DNA of 64,000 bases, from the NCBI RefSeq assembly GCF_016901695.1, contig NZ_JACJKS010000006.1:62001-126000 (forward strand), given 5' to 3'. Of this stretch, positions 7,640-16,026 are shown one piece after another. How positions within the stretch are numbered: position 1 is the stretch's first letter; each line of letters starts with the position of its first letter. The notes beneath the pieces are model-generated. The model saw nothing but the letters and a program-made list of their open reading frames with translations. It did not search any database and had not been told where the DNA came from. The translations under genes and the position numbers were made by a program. The stretch comes from Mordavella massiliensis. GTDB lineage: Bacteria > Bacillota > Clostridia > Lachnospirales > Lachnospiraceae.

Positions 7640-9088
7640 TTATCCTGCCGTGTGCACCGTCCCCCGGCAGCTCTTTTGCAGGCTTTCGTACCACTCCTTT
7701 GTCGTCTCCCCCCTGTCGCTGTTGGCAAATACAGTCATATCGTCCAGCCGGATCTCCAGGAGGGGGCTGCTGTCATTGTACAGGAACATCATGCACTTCC
7801 CCGTCTCGCGTCCGCGGAAATACCCCACATTGTACTTCTCCGTGCTGCCCCCGTTGGTCCGCGTGAAGCTCTCATCCGGCAGGGCGTTGATCAGCCGGAC
7901 AGACCGGATCTCATCTGCCGTGAAGGTGCAGTCGTATCCCGCCGCCTCAAAACTCCAGGAATCCCCCTCCCTGGAAAACACCACTTCCACATTGACAAAC
8001 TCCGCCAGGATGGTGGCTGTCCAGATCAGCACCCCGGCCACCACAGCCGCCATCACAATAGTAAAAACCTTTGCCGCAGGCCGGCCGTAATTGAGGGACA
8101 GGTTCATGCTGTTGAAGCGGTCCTGCACAAGAATGTGGGGATCGTAAGGATTGTTGTACCACCCTTTTTTCCAGTACTCGTCATCGTCTATGTAGCAGGC
8201 GGACGTGTCCGCCTCCAGCACCTCCCGCCTTTTCCCCACCGAGAGAGCCACCGGTACGATAAGCGCTGCTATCGAGGCAAGCAGGAGCACTGTATAGATG
8301 CCAAGGGAAAGCCAGGACATATCAAGTCCGTACCAGTAATATGAGATTGCCAGATAGATCCATGCAATGCCGTTCAGCCAGGATCCGTAGACAAGCCCCT
8401 CCGTCCAGGAGCGCTTCATGATCTGGTTCGCTGCCAGGTTAATATCCGTATTCTCGCTGTACACCCGGTTTGGGTGACGGGCGATTCCCACATGCACGAC
8501 AAGAAAGAGCAGGCAGATGCCCACTCCGGCGGCATAGAGAAGCCAGAAGGGCCACGCCTCCTCCGTGCCGACTGCAAATCTTCGCGCCGCCCCCACGTTC
8601 AGAAGACCGGAGAGACCGGTGAGGACCAGGATGGGAAGGTGCCACTTCCAGTCCAGCGCCAGCTTTCCGGCGGCCGCAGAGACCGCCGTGTCGATGCGGA
8701 CGATCTTCCGGCTCCGCTCGTCGGTCCACCCCTCCCTGACTTTCAGCCGGTACATCAGGCGGTGGGGGACAATGACGAGGTACTCCAGCCCCGCCATGTA
8801 CTCCAGAAGCCAGAGCGTCCACAGGATCATAAAAAGTATGATATCGGCAAAGCAGAGCAGACAGAGGGCAAGGCTCACGATCAGGTTGACCCGGTGGAAC
8901 CGGTTCCAGTCCCGCTCTGTTTTTTTGCAAATCTTCTCCACCTCCGGATGCCGGACGCAGGTGGCCGGGATGTGGACGCCGAGCATCATCCCCTCCCGGT
9001 ACTCCCATTTCTTTCCGTAACTGTACTTGCAGAGAAGTACGACGATCAGATCTGAAACAAGAAATATAAGAAACATTAATATTTCCAT
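7640..9088 (-). CDS. DUF5808 / DUF1648-type membrane protein
   Basis: A 482-residue integral membrane protein with about eight hydrophobic helices. A central segment (GWYNNPYDPHILVQDR) matches the DUF5808 pattern, and the C-terminal extracytoplasmic 120 residues resemble a bacterial PH-like fold after one last helix. It starts two bases after the stop of a YtrA-type GntR regulator. In Firmicutes this pairing is common, and the membrane protein is thought to accompany envelope or exporter control; its biochemical role is unknown. No ATPase is encoded next to it. Confidence 0.75.
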   Translation of the reverse strand: MEILMFLIFLVSDLIVVLLCKYSYGKKWEYREGMMLGVHIPATCVRHPEVEKICKKTERDWNRFHRVNLIVSLALCLLCFADIILFMILWTLWLLEYMAGLEYLVIVPHRLMYRLKVREGWTDERSRKIVRIDTAVSAAAGKLALDWKWHLPILVLTGLSGLLNVGAARRFAVGTEEAWPFWLLYAAGVGICLLFLVVHVGIARHPNRVYSENTDINLAANQIMKRSWTEGLVYGSWLNGIAWIYLAISYYWYGLDMSWLSLGIYTVLLLASIAALIVPVALSVGKRREVLEADTSACYIDDDEYWKKGWYNNPYDPHILVQDRFNSMNLSLNYGRPAAKVFTIVMAAVVAGVLIWTATILAEFVNVEVVFSREGDSWSFEAAGYDCTFTADEIRSVRLINALPDESFTRTNGGSTEKYNVGYFRGRETGKCMMFLYNDSSPLLEIRLDDMTVFANSDRGETTKEWYESLQKSCRGTVHTAG

Positions 9089-9090
9089 AG

Positions 9091-9480
9091 TTATCCCTCG
9101 CTTTCTCTTGGATGCATACTTGTAAACATTTCTTCACAGATCTGCATAAACTCGTCTTTGTTCATGCCCCTCAGGCAGGCTTCCGCAGACAGAAGCTCGA
9201 GATCCGCCTCCAGCTTCTCCCGGATGCAGTCTGCCTGCTGTCCCGCCGGCAGCACCGTAGCCCCCTTGCGCCTGTCGATCTCGATAAACCCTTCCGCCTT
9301 CAGGATCTGATAGGTCTTGTTGACAGTCATGGTGTTGATGCCCGCATCCCTGGCCATCTGCCGGACGGAGGGAAGGGGATCCCCGGCCCGCAGCTCCCCC
9401 TTACCGATCCCTGTGACGATCTGGTTGCGCAGTTGCAGATAGATGGGTACATCGCTGCTCATATCAAGAGAAATGATCAT
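9091..9480 (-). CDS. GntR-family regulator, YtrA subfamily
   Basis: A 129-residue regulator: an N-terminal GntR winged helix (VPIYLQLRNQIVTGI, then LPSVRQMARDAGINTMTV as the recognition region) and a short helical tail rather than a large ligand-binding domain, which defines the YtrA type. It is co-transcribed with the DUF5808 membrane gene two bases downstream. A very long inverted repeat just upstream is a plausible autoregulatory site. Confidence 0.92.
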   Translation of the reverse strand: MIISLDMSSDVPIYLQLRNQIVTGIGKGELRAGDPLPSVRQMARDAGINTMTVNKTYQILKAEGFIEIDRRKGATVLPAGQQADCIREKLEADLELLSAEACLRGMNKDEFMQICEEMFTSMHPRESEG

Positions 9481-9498
9481 ATACGCCCGCCTCCTCTC

Positions 9499-9547
9499 AA
9501 AAAAGTATCATCTGTATTAATATATATAATACAGATGATACTTTTTT
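9499..9547. promoter_or_regulatory. Long inverted repeat upstream of the GntR gene
   Basis: Two 21-base arms (core GTATCATCTGTATT/AATACAGATGATAC) pair perfectly around an AT-only seven-base loop. T-runs flank both sides, so it could terminate transcription of the TetR gene as well as serve as a GntR operator. Its closeness to the GntR start favours an operator; both uses are possible. Confidence 0.6.
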
Positions 9548-9581
9548 ACAAGACTTTTAAAAAAATATTCTTCCACGCCCC

Positions 9582-10127
9582 TCAGAACAGAGGCTGCAGG
9601 CAGCGGACGATCTTCTCCACCGTCCGGACAAACGCATCCGTGTCTGCGGCCGCCCCGTGAAGACAGGTGTTCAGATAGGCGTGGTAGGCTCCCTGGATGC
9701 AGTAGGACAAGAGGACCTCCTTCTCCGGGTCCCCCTCATACCGGGGATACCTGCGGTAGATCACCTTCTTCAGCTCCCGCTCCAGCTGGCTCCCGAGATG
9801 GTTCTGTTCCTTCCCTGCAAAGAGGACGCGGATCAGGGAAATATTGGAGAGAAAGGCAAGGCAGAGCGCCCGGGTAAAGGCGTCCGGATTCCGGGCAGAG
9901 TGCGCCTTCAGATCCGGGATGCTGTTCACGATGGATAAGACCGTCTCCCGCTCCAGCGTCTCCGACAGCGCGTAGATATCGCTGTAGTGGGCGTAAAACG
10001 TGGACTTGTTGATCCTGGCCCTCTGGCACAGCTCTTTGACGCTGATCTTCTCCAGCGGCTTCCCGGCCCGCAGCTCCATAAACGCGTTGCGCACCGCCTT
10101 CTCTGTCTTCTCAATGCGCAGATCCAT
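9582..10127 (-). CDS. TetR-family transcriptional regulator
   Basis: A 181-residue regulator. The N-terminal helix-turn-helix reads ISVKELCQRARINKSTFYAHYSDIYAL, the characteristic TetR pattern; the remainder is an all-helical ligand domain of the short TetR_C type. It is divergent from glgB, with a dyad in the gap. A link between the two genes is only positional. Regulated target and ligand are unknown. Confidence 0.9.
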   Translation of the reverse strand: MDLRIEKTEKAVRNAFMELRAGKPLEKISVKELCQRARINKSTFYAHYSDIYALSETLERETVLSIVNSIPDLKAHSARNPDAFTRALCLAFLSNISLIRVLFAGKEQNHLGSQLERELKKVIYRRYPRYEGDPEKEVLLSYCIQGAYHAYLNTCLHGAAADTDAFVRTVEKIVRCLQPLF

Positions 10128-10182
10128 CTTCTATTCTCCTTCCCGCATCATAAGATCCCGTAAAACGACGATTCCCCCAAAA

Positions 10183-10198
10183 TGTCGGTTTTCCGACA
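10183..10198. promoter_or_regulatory. Dyad between TetR gene and glgB
   Basis: TGTCGG-TTTT-CCGACA, six-base arms, lies in the divergent intergenic region and could be the TetR operator. Short arms make this tentative. Confidence 0.4.
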
Positions 10199-10289
10199 GA
10201 CCGGCAAAATCGTCGGTGGACTTCCCGCCTCAGATATGATAAGTATAAGCCATAAACCGACGGATGTCTATTATCTTGGGAGGACTGTT

Positions 10290-12080
10290 ATGGATTTTTA
10301 CGGATTTTACACAGGAAAGGTCTTTGACGCATACAAGTATCTTGGCGCCCATGCAGAGGAGACGGGCGTGGTCTTCCGGACCTTCGCCCCTGCGGCCGGG
10401 AGTGTCGCCCTGATCGGGGAATGGAACGGCTGGCAGGAGATCCCCATGGAACGGGTGCACGACGGGAATTTCTGGGAAGCGCGGGTGGAAGGGGCAGCCC
10501 CCGGCATGCTGTACAAATACAGGATCCGCAGCGGGGACGGCCGCTGCATCGATCACTGCGATCCCTACGGCTGCGGCATGGAACTGCGCCCGCACAACGC
10601 CTCCGTCATCCGGGATCCGGACAGCTTTCAGTTCCAGGACAGGTCCTGGCTGAGACAGCGCTCCGACTGCCGTGACAGAGCCCTCAACATCTATGAGCTC
10701 CACCTCGGTTCCTTCCGGAAACCCTCTGACGAGCCGGACGCCTGGTACTCCTACACAGAGATGGCGGACATCCTCATCCCCTATCTTAAAAAGGCCGGCT
10801 ACAACTATGTGGAACTCATGCCCCTATGCGAGTACCCAAGCGACGAGTCCTGGGGCTACCAGACCACCGGCTTTTTCGCCCCCACCTCCCGGTACGGTAC
10901 GGCGGATCAGCTGAAAGCCTTCGTCAATGCCTGCCACCTAAGCGGCATCGGCGTGCTCCTTGACTTTGTGCCTGTCCATTTCGCCGTGGACGATTACGCC
11001 CTCGCCCGCTATGACGGCACCGCCCTCTACGAGTACCCAAACGCCGCCGTCGGCCAGAGCGAGTGGGGCAGCTGCAACTTCATGCACTCCCGGGGCGAGG
11101 TGCGCAGTTTCCTCCAGTCCGCGGCCTGCTACTGGCTCACCGAGTACCACATGGACGGCCTGCGGATGGACGCCATCAGCCGGGCCATCTACTGGCAGGG
11201 ACAGCCGGAGCGGGGCGTGAACCAGAACGCCGTCGCCTTTCTGCGGCACATGAACAGCGGCCTGAAAAAACTTCATCCGAACGTCATCCTGGCGGCCGAG
11301 GACTCCACCTCTTTCCCGGATATCACAAAACCGGCGAAGGAAGGCGGGCTTGGCTTTGACTACAAATGGGACATGGGATGGATGAATGACACCCTGGACT
11401 ACTTCCGCACCGCGCCGGCATACCGGGCGGGAAACTACCACAAGCTCACCTTCTCCATGGCCTACTACTACCAGGAGCGCTACCTGCTGCCCCTCTCCCA
11501 CGACGAGTCCGTCCACGGCAAGGCCACGATCCTGCAGAAGATGCACGGGGACTACGACGGGAAATTCCCCCAGGCCCGCGCCCTCTACCTGTACATGTAC
11601 GCCCATCCCGGGAAAAAGCTGAATTTCATGGGCGGCGAGATCGGCCAGCTCAGGGAGTGGGATGAGAAGCGGGAGCAGGACTGGAGCCTCCTTACCTACC
11701 CCATCCACTGCGGCTTCCGGGACTTTATGACGGATCTGAACCACTTCTATCTGAAGCACAGCTCCCTCTGGGAGATGGATTATGAAGCGGACGGCTTCCG
11801 GTGGCTGGACTGCCACCAGGAGGCGCGGTGCATCTACGCGTTCGAGCGCCGGAGCCGGGGGGAGCGCCTCGCGGCTGTCTTCAACTTCTCCGACCGACCG
11901 CAGGGCGGGTATCTTCTGGAGGTTCCGGGTGCAGAAACGCTTGCCCCTGCGCTCTCCAGCGATCTGATACGGTACAGCGGCAAAAGCCGGGAGATGCCCC
12001 CGGCAGAAAAGACGGACCGGGAGGGCGTCTTCCGGCTGGATCTGCCGGCGTATGCGGGGGTGTACTTTCTGATAAAATAA
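10290..12080 (+). CDS. glgB: 1,4-alpha-glucan branching enzyme
   Basis: A 596-residue GH13 enzyme that transfers alpha-1,4 glucan segments to alpha-1,6 positions during glycogen synthesis. An N-terminal CBM48-type domain (around residues 15-100, with GEWNGWQ) is followed by the barrel. Its conserved regions are visible: DGLRMDAISRAIYW carries the nucleophile aspartate, AEDSTSFP the acid/base glutamate, and LSHDESVHGK the transition-state aspartate. Start chosen at the ATG six bases after GGGAGG; the upstream in-frame extension is not family-like. It lacks the extra N-terminal domain of longer GlgB forms. No other glycogen genes are adjacent. Confidence 0.95.
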   Translation: MDFYGFYTGKVFDAYKYLGAHAEETGVVFRTFAPAAGSVALIGEWNGWQEIPMERVHDGNFWEARVEGAAPGMLYKYRIRSGDGRCIDHCDPYGCGMELRPHNASVIRDPDSFQFQDRSWLRQRSDCRDRALNIYELHLGSFRKPSDEPDAWYSYTEMADILIPYLKKAGYNYVELMPLCEYPSDESWGYQTTGFFAPTSRYGTADQLKAFVNACHLSGIGVLLDFVPVHFAVDDYALARYDGTALYEYPNAAVGQSEWGSCNFMHSRGEVRSFLQSAACYWLTEYHMDGLRMDAISRAIYWQGQPERGVNQNAVAFLRHMNSGLKKLHPNVILAAEDSTSFPDITKPAKEGGLGFDYKWDMGWMNDTLDYFRTAPAYRAGNYHKLTFSMAYYYQERYLLPLSHDESVHGKATILQKMHGDYDGKFPQARALYLYMYAHPGKKLNFMGGEIGQLREWDEKREQDWSLLTYPIHCGFRDFMTDLNHFYLKHSSLWEMDYEADGFRWLDCHQEARCIYAFERRSRGERLAAVFNFSDRPQGGYLLEVPGAETLAPALSSDLIRYSGKSREMPPAEKTDREGVFRLDLPAYAGVYFLIK

Positions 12081-12081
12081 A

Positions 12082-12103
12082 GGCATCGGATCTCTCCGAT
12101 GCC
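12082..12103. terminator. Hairpin between convergent glgB and Rpn-family gene
   Basis: Nine-base arms (GGCATCGGA/TCCGATGCC) with a four-base loop. The T-rich tract is on the minus-strand side, so it best terminates the Rpn-family gene; it may also limit glgB readthrough. Confidence 0.75.
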
Positions 12104-12128
12104 AGGGCTCCCGCCGCAAAAGTCTTCC

Positions 12129-12986
12129 TCACTCTTTTATATCTTTCCTTATCCTCTCGATCTGCTCCTCGCTAAACCCGCTGGCCTCCCGGATCATATT
12201 CAGATCCGCGCCGGCTTTTAGGAAAGCCCGCACCATCTCTCTTTGTCCTTCCGCCCTTCCTTCTGTCCTGCCTTCTGTCCTGCCCCGGCTGTCAGCTTCC
12301 TTCAATTCCTCTGCAAACAATTCTTTCAGTGCATCGCACATCTTTTTCTCCACCTCCATCTGTTCCCAGTTTGCCCGCGTGATCAAGTCCATCACGGCAG
12401 CATAATCCTGGGATTTCCTGTGTTTTTCGTATTCTGCCATTAAGGTCTGTATTTCCTGTCCTGCCCGCAGATCTGTCCGCATGCTCCGCAGCCAGTAATT
12501 TTCAGTCCCTGCCAGTTTCGGTGCGATCAAAAGCTGCATGGGGATCGGATCTCCCTTCAGATAATATATCCCGTCACCCTGATATTCCGCACTTATTCCC
12601 CGGGCATCTTTCAAATGCCGGAGCAGTCTTTGCGGGTAATGGCTGCATACGAAGGTAATCGTAAGTTCTTTCGGATCAACCTCATTTACACGATCTGTAT
12701 CGGACTGATAAATACAGGCATATCCGTATACTTTATAAAAATCATTGATACTCAGATAATCGTCCGGCGACTTGTACTCTATGATATTGTATGTTCTGAA
12801 CATCCGGCCGATCCGGTTCTGGATTGCGATATCCCGCACCTTTTTAATGATCAGGACGTCCATCTGCAGCGGCTTTTTACTCAGCAGATGTTCCTCCTGC
12901 ATTTCCAGATATTCCATCTGATCCTGCATAGCGATCCGCAAAGCCGCGCAGAAGCCGGGATGCCACTGTAGCTTTCTCTTTGTCAT
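12129..12986 (-). CDS. Rpn-family PD-(D/E)XK nuclease / putative transposase
   Basis: About 285 residues. The N-terminal half contains the motif IEYKSPDDYLSINDFYKVYGYACIY, a PD-(D/E)XK-type E-x-K core as found in the Rpn/YhgA-like families, which are linked to DNA cleavage and recombination. The C-terminus has the family's characteristic Arg/Thr/Glu/Gly repeat (GRTEGRTEGRAEGQ) followed by a helical tail. The start follows GGAG by eight bases; the longer frame adds 14 residues. These genes are often multicopy in Lachnospiraceae; a second, broken member is present near 25.3-26.1 kb. Nuclease activity is inferred from the family. Confidence 0.75.
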   Translation of the reverse strand: MTKRKLQWHPGFCAALRIAMQDQMEYLEMQEEHLLSKKPLQMDVLIIKKVRDIAIQNRIGRMFRTYNIIEYKSPDDYLSINDFYKVYGYACIYQSDTDRVNEVDPKELTITFVCSHYPQRLLRHLKDARGISAEYQGDGIYYLKGDPIPMQLLIAPKLAGTENYWLRSMRTDLRAGQEIQTLMAEYEKHRKSQDYAAVMDLITRANWEQMEVEKKMCDALKELFAEELKEADSRGRTEGRTEGRAEGQREMVRAFLKAGADLNMIREASGFSEEQIERIRKDIKE

Positions 12987-13277
12987 TTGTTCTTCTCCAG
13001 TATAATACATCTTGTTTCCTGCGTGCAACCTTATCTTACAAACTGATTATGTAGTTTTATACCGGCATGGGAACCACCCCCGCATCCTTTCAGCATCGTA
13101 AAAAAATGGAAAAATTACAGATACAACAGAAGTGAATTGAAAAATAGATCTGATCTGTCTCAGAAGATACAGACAGGATAACATATACAGGGACATAATG
13201 CAATCTTTTTAGAACTGTACATACCTGTGGTCTGCCTAGGGCGCTGGCAGGCACGGACTCTGGCCCGTCGCCAGTAC
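12987..13277. other. Intergenic stretch without a recognisable gene
   Basis: About 290 bases between the Rpn-family gene and the next terminator. A GC-rich patch near 13225-13275 has several short inverted pairs (for example GCCT/AGGC and CTGGC/GCCAG), but no tRNA fold, T-run or open frame with a ribosome site could be supported. Confidence 0.5.
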
Positions 13278-13312
13278 AAAACAAAATGGCACCGGATATT
13301 TCCGATGCCATT
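13278..13312 (-). terminator. Intrinsic terminator of the TVP38 gene
   Basis: Twelve-base arms with one wobble (AATGGCACCGGA/TCCGATGCCATT) and a four-base loop, followed on the minus strand by TTTTGTTTTG. Confidence 0.85.
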
Positions 13313-13327
13313 GCTCCCTCCACAGAA

Positions 13328-14029
13328 TCATTCCCTCTTTTCAGCAGAAGCACTGCCTTTTTCACTATATATCTTCCGCACCAGAGAGATAAATATAAAA
13401 AGTGCAAACAGAATCAAAAGCGCTGTCACTACTGTCTTAACGCTACCTGTCAGCATTCCGCCGACATAGGAATAAACAAGTGTCGCAGGAAGCTGGCCTA
13501 TACCTGTAGCAACTATAAACGGAAGCGCCTTCATAGATGTCAGTCCCGCCGCATAACTTACAAGGTCAAATGAAACGAAAGGAAGAAGACGACAGATCAG
13601 GATGGTATGCCTGCCATATTTCTCAAAATAAGTGTCCACACTGTCCATCGCAAACCGGGATGTCAGCTTCTCCACAACGTCACGACCGGCGATCCTTGCG
13701 ATCAGGAAACAGACCAATGCACCTGCCATGGCGCTGGTCCAGGACAGGATCGCGCCTCTCCACCATCCGAAAACAGCAGCATTCGCAAAAGTGATCAGAA
13801 ATGCGGGAAGCGGAGCTGCTACGGACTGAAAAATCATCAGTAGAAAGGAAATCGCCGCTGCATATGGTCCATAAGATCTCAGATATCCTATGATGCTTTC
13901 CACACTCAGAGAACTGAACAGCATGAATATATAGTTCACTTTTGAATTAACTACAGGGATCCACATATACATTCCGGCAAAAACAAGAATAACCAGGAGC
14001 AATATAAGTTTAGGAGCATACTTTTTCAC
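13328..14029 (-). CDS. TVP38/TMEM64-family membrane protein (first copy)
   Basis: About 233 residues with an N-terminal helix, a central VTT/SNARE-associated domain (QSVAAPLPAFLITFANA; GRDVVEKL; ICRLLPFVSFDLVSYAAGLT) and C-terminal helices. Members of this DedA-like superfamily are implicated in lipid or small-anion handling, and some operon contexts link them to selenium or other chalcogen metabolism. It is closely similar to the copy inside the ArsS operon. It lies 24 bases after a rhodanese lipoprotein gene and ends at a strong terminator. GTG was preferred over an adjacent TTG because of its GAGG spacing. Transport substrate unknown. Confidence 0.88.
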   Translation of the reverse strand: MKKYAPKLILLLVILVFAGMYMWIPVVNSKVNYIFMLFSSLSVESIIGYLRSYGPYAAAISFLLMIFQSVAAPLPAFLITFANAAVFGWWRGAILSWTSAMAGALVCFLIARIAGRDVVEKLTSRFAMDSVDTYFEKYGRHTILICRLLPFVSFDLVSYAAGLTSMKALPFIVATGIGQLPATLVYSYVGGMLTGSVKTVVTALLILFALFIFISLVRKIYSEKGSASAEKRE

Positions 14030-14053
14030 CAATCTGTCCTCGTCTTTTTCTAT

Positions 14054-14989
14054 TTATTCTACCTCTTCCACAGCACACCATCTGTAGTATGACTCATCGT
14101 AATTCTTAGTATTTTCAAAACCACACATTTCCAGAATCAACTGCATATATGCTGAGCGGATTCCCGCCGTACAATATGTAACAATCTGATCTTCTTTTGA
14201 AAGCCCTGCATCCTCAAAAAGCTGGACAATCTCGTCGTTGCTCTTTAACGTGCCATCATCCTGGAAAAGATCTGTATAACGGATATGGATCGCACCTGGA
14301 AGGTGTCCGCCCTTTACTTCCCCGTAAAGAGTCTCTCCGTCATATTCTTCATCAGCCCGGACATCAACCACTTTATAATCGTCATAATTTGCTTTCAGTT
14401 CATCGGTATTGATCAGATGTGTCTCGTCAATCGCTTCTACTGTAACGTCTGCCGGCTCCGGCGTTGTCCCACCCTTCTGTGTCTCGATTCCAGCCTCTTT
14501 TAACGCATTGAAGCCCCCGTTAACCAGTTTTACGTCATCGTATCCTGCCGCAAGTAATTCCCAGCCAATACGTCCGTCATCTCCCCAGCCGTCCTGTGCG
14601 GCTGCAAATAACACAATCTCTTTGTCCATATCAAGACCCTTTTCACTTAGGCGGACACTCAGGCGCTCCGGATCAAGGATACATCCCCAGTTTGCATCTC
14701 CTGATACGCCATCCTCGCAGGTCGCAAGGTACTGCCACATAATCGGAACAGCTCCTTTAATCGTTTCCTCTGCTGCTGCCTCATCTCCGCGGGCATCCAC
14801 TAAAATAATGTCATCCAGATTTTCTTTTACGTAATCTGCATCTACAATATACTCCCCTTCAAATGGCTCTGCGGCCACTTCCCCGGTCCCTGCGCTGTTA
14901 TTTTCAGCCGCAGGATCTTCTGTCGTTCCCCCGCATCCCACGAGACCAACTGTCAAAATAAGTGCCAGAAATAATGCTGTCTTTTTCAT
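14054..14989 (-). CDS. Two-domain rhodanese-like lipoprotein (first copy)
   Basis: About 311 residues: a lipoprotein signal with lipobox LVGC (Cys19), an acidic linker, then tandem rhodanese domains. The first domain's active-site loop reads FAAAQDGWGDDGR and has no cysteine, so it is probably structural. The second has TYCTAGIRS with the persulfide-forming cysteine. It should act outside the membrane as a sulfurtransferase on thiosulfate, polysulfide or a related sulfane-sulfur donor. It lies upstream of TVP38 in the same direction and downstream of a 38-bp palindrome. Start selected by the signal peptide and GAGGAAAAC ribosome site. Confidence 0.9.
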   Translation of the reverse strand: MKKTALFLALILTVGLVGCGGTTEDPAAENNSAGTGEVAAEPFEGEYIVDADYVKENLDDIILVDARGDEAAAEETIKGAVPIMWQYLATCEDGVSGDANWGCILDPERLSVRLSEKGLDMDKEIVLFAAAQDGWGDDGRIGWELLAAGYDDVKLVNGGFNALKEAGIETQKGGTTPEPADVTVEAIDETHLINTDELKANYDDYKVVDVRADEEYDGETLYGEVKGGHLPGAIHIRYTDLFQDDGTLKSNDEIVQLFEDAGLSKEDQIVTYCTAGIRSAYMQLILEMCGFENTKNYDESYYRWCAVEEVE

Positions 14990-15008
14990 TTGTTTTCCTC
15001 CAAATAAA

Positions 15009-15046
15009 AATATTGATATATCTAAATATTTAGATATATCAATATT
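15009..15046. promoter_or_regulatory. 38-bp perfect palindrome before the first rhodanese gene
   Basis: An AT-rich, perfectly symmetrical sequence centred on TAAATATTTA lies 20 bases upstream of the start codon, overlapping where RNA polymerase would bind. The ArsR gene in the same cluster is the best candidate binder, since ArsR/SmtB sites are AT-rich dyads of this kind. Assignment is inferred. Confidence 0.65.
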
Positions 15047-15118
15047 AGCACCCTGCAAAAAGCATCGTCCAATTGATAATAGATATAAACCAGCGTTTTT
15101 ATTTAAGTCATCTATAAC

Positions 15119-15559
15119 TCATGCCTGTATGACTTCTTCCAGCACCTCATTGACATCTGCCACCAGTTGAGGACAAAATGTGATCATTTTCTGTTCCTCC
15201 CTGATTTTCCTTGCTCCCTCAGGCGTAGAAAAATCTGCTCCCAATAATTCCCTGCACATTGTAGAAGGATATTTTTCAAGGAACTTCTGTCGAAACTGAA
15301 CATCTTTCATAACCGCCAGTACCTTTTGCTCTTCTCCCTCCTGCCCGGCCTTGTAATACCCGTATCTCAATCCGAGCGCCATATATGCTCCTATGACAGC
15401 TCCACAGGTTTCTCCCTGAAACATACCTGCACCAAAGCCGGTAGAAAGCTTATACGCAGTCTCGCTGTCCATACCGGCCTTTTCAGCCCAGTACTGGAAA
15501 ATCACCTGACAGCAATCATACCCTTTTTCAAATTCTGCCAGGACATCTTCTTTGGTCAT
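15119..15559 (-). CDS. C_GCAxxG_C_C family redox protein (first copy)
   Basis: A 146-residue protein of the family named for its conserved cysteines. Visible here are CC near the start (GYDCCQ), GETCGAVIGA in the centre, CRELLG and a late FCP. These are thought to bind a metal cluster or carry redox-active cysteines; no member has a firmly known reaction. Its start overlaps the stop of the ArsR gene by four bases, so the pair is translationally coupled. A paralog lies in the ArsS operon at 19.4-19.8 kb. Confidence 0.85.
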   Translation of the reverse strand: MTKEDVLAEFEKGYDCCQVIFQYWAEKAGMDSETAYKLSTGFGAGMFQGETCGAVIGAYMALGLRYGYYKAGQEGEEQKVLAVMKDVQFRQKFLEKYPSTMCRELLGADFSTPEGARKIREEQKMITFCPQLVADVNEVLEEVIQA

Positions 15560-15861
15560 ATCTCTTTCCTCCCCCTGCTTTTATATCCTTCTATTTTGAC
15601 GAGCGCATCGATCACTTCTTTTATATGACTGCCCTCTGCCGCATTAATGGAATAGTAAGCATATTTTCCCCTTTTCCGCAGACTTACCACCCCGGAATCA
15701 CACAAAATCTTCATGTGATGCGAAAGTGTGGACTGCCCGATATCAAGCTGCTCGATCAGATCTTTCGCACACTTTTCCCCTGATCTCAGTTGATCCAGTA
15801 TTTCCAACCGTCTTTCATCACAAAAAGCCTTGAATAATTTTGCCGTCTCACAATGATCCAT
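15556..15861 (-). CDS. ArsR-family transcriptional repressor
   Basis: A 101-residue winged-helix regulator with the typical SmtB/ArsR core (LRSGEKCAKDLIEQL, then IGQSTLSHHMKILCDSGVV). Cysteines at about residues 4, 14, 31 and one in the recognition-helix region could sense a thiophilic metal(loid) or reactive sulfur, although the classical ELCVCDL pair is incomplete. It is translationally coupled to the C_GCAxxG_C_C gene and lies upstream of the rhodanese and TVP38 genes in the same direction. Regulation of the whole group is likely. Confidence 0.92.
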   Translation of the reverse strand: MDHCETAKLFKAFCDERRLEILDQLRSGEKCAKDLIEQLDIGQSTLSHHMKILCDSGVVSLRKRGKYAYYSINAAEGSHIKEVIDALVKIEGYKSRGRKEI

Positions 15862-15991
15862 ATTTATCCACTCTTCTTTTTATTAAATCTTTTCTTTATC
15901 ATTTTAAAAAGAAATCATGGCATTAGCAACTGTTTATTATACTTATTCCCGAGAATCCCCTTTCTGTGAAACCGCAAAGGACACACAAACA

Positions 15992-16011
15992 GAGGCCGCA
16001 AAAGCGGCCTC
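15992..16011 (-). terminator. Hairpin after the second rhodanese gene
   Basis: Eight-base GC arms (GAGGCCGC/GCGGCCTC) with a four-base loop, just downstream of the gene. The following minus-strand tract (TGTTTGTGTG) is only moderately T-rich. Confidence 0.65.
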
Positions 16012-16026
16012 CCTGTCATTTATTTC

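Noticed and set aside
10938-12119. 393-codon frame opposite glgB
   Set aside because: Antisense shadow of a gene with all catalytic motifs; no ribosome site and low-complexity composition.
13225-13275. Possible small structured RNA in the GC-rich patch
   Set aside because: Short inverted pairs are present but no consistent fold, tRNA arms or terminator; not enough to call an RNA gene.
15556-15861. Calling a classical ars arsenic-resistance operon
   Set aside because: No arsB/acr3, arsC or arsM accompanies the ArsR gene; only rhodanese, TVP38 and C_GCAxxG_C_C genes do.
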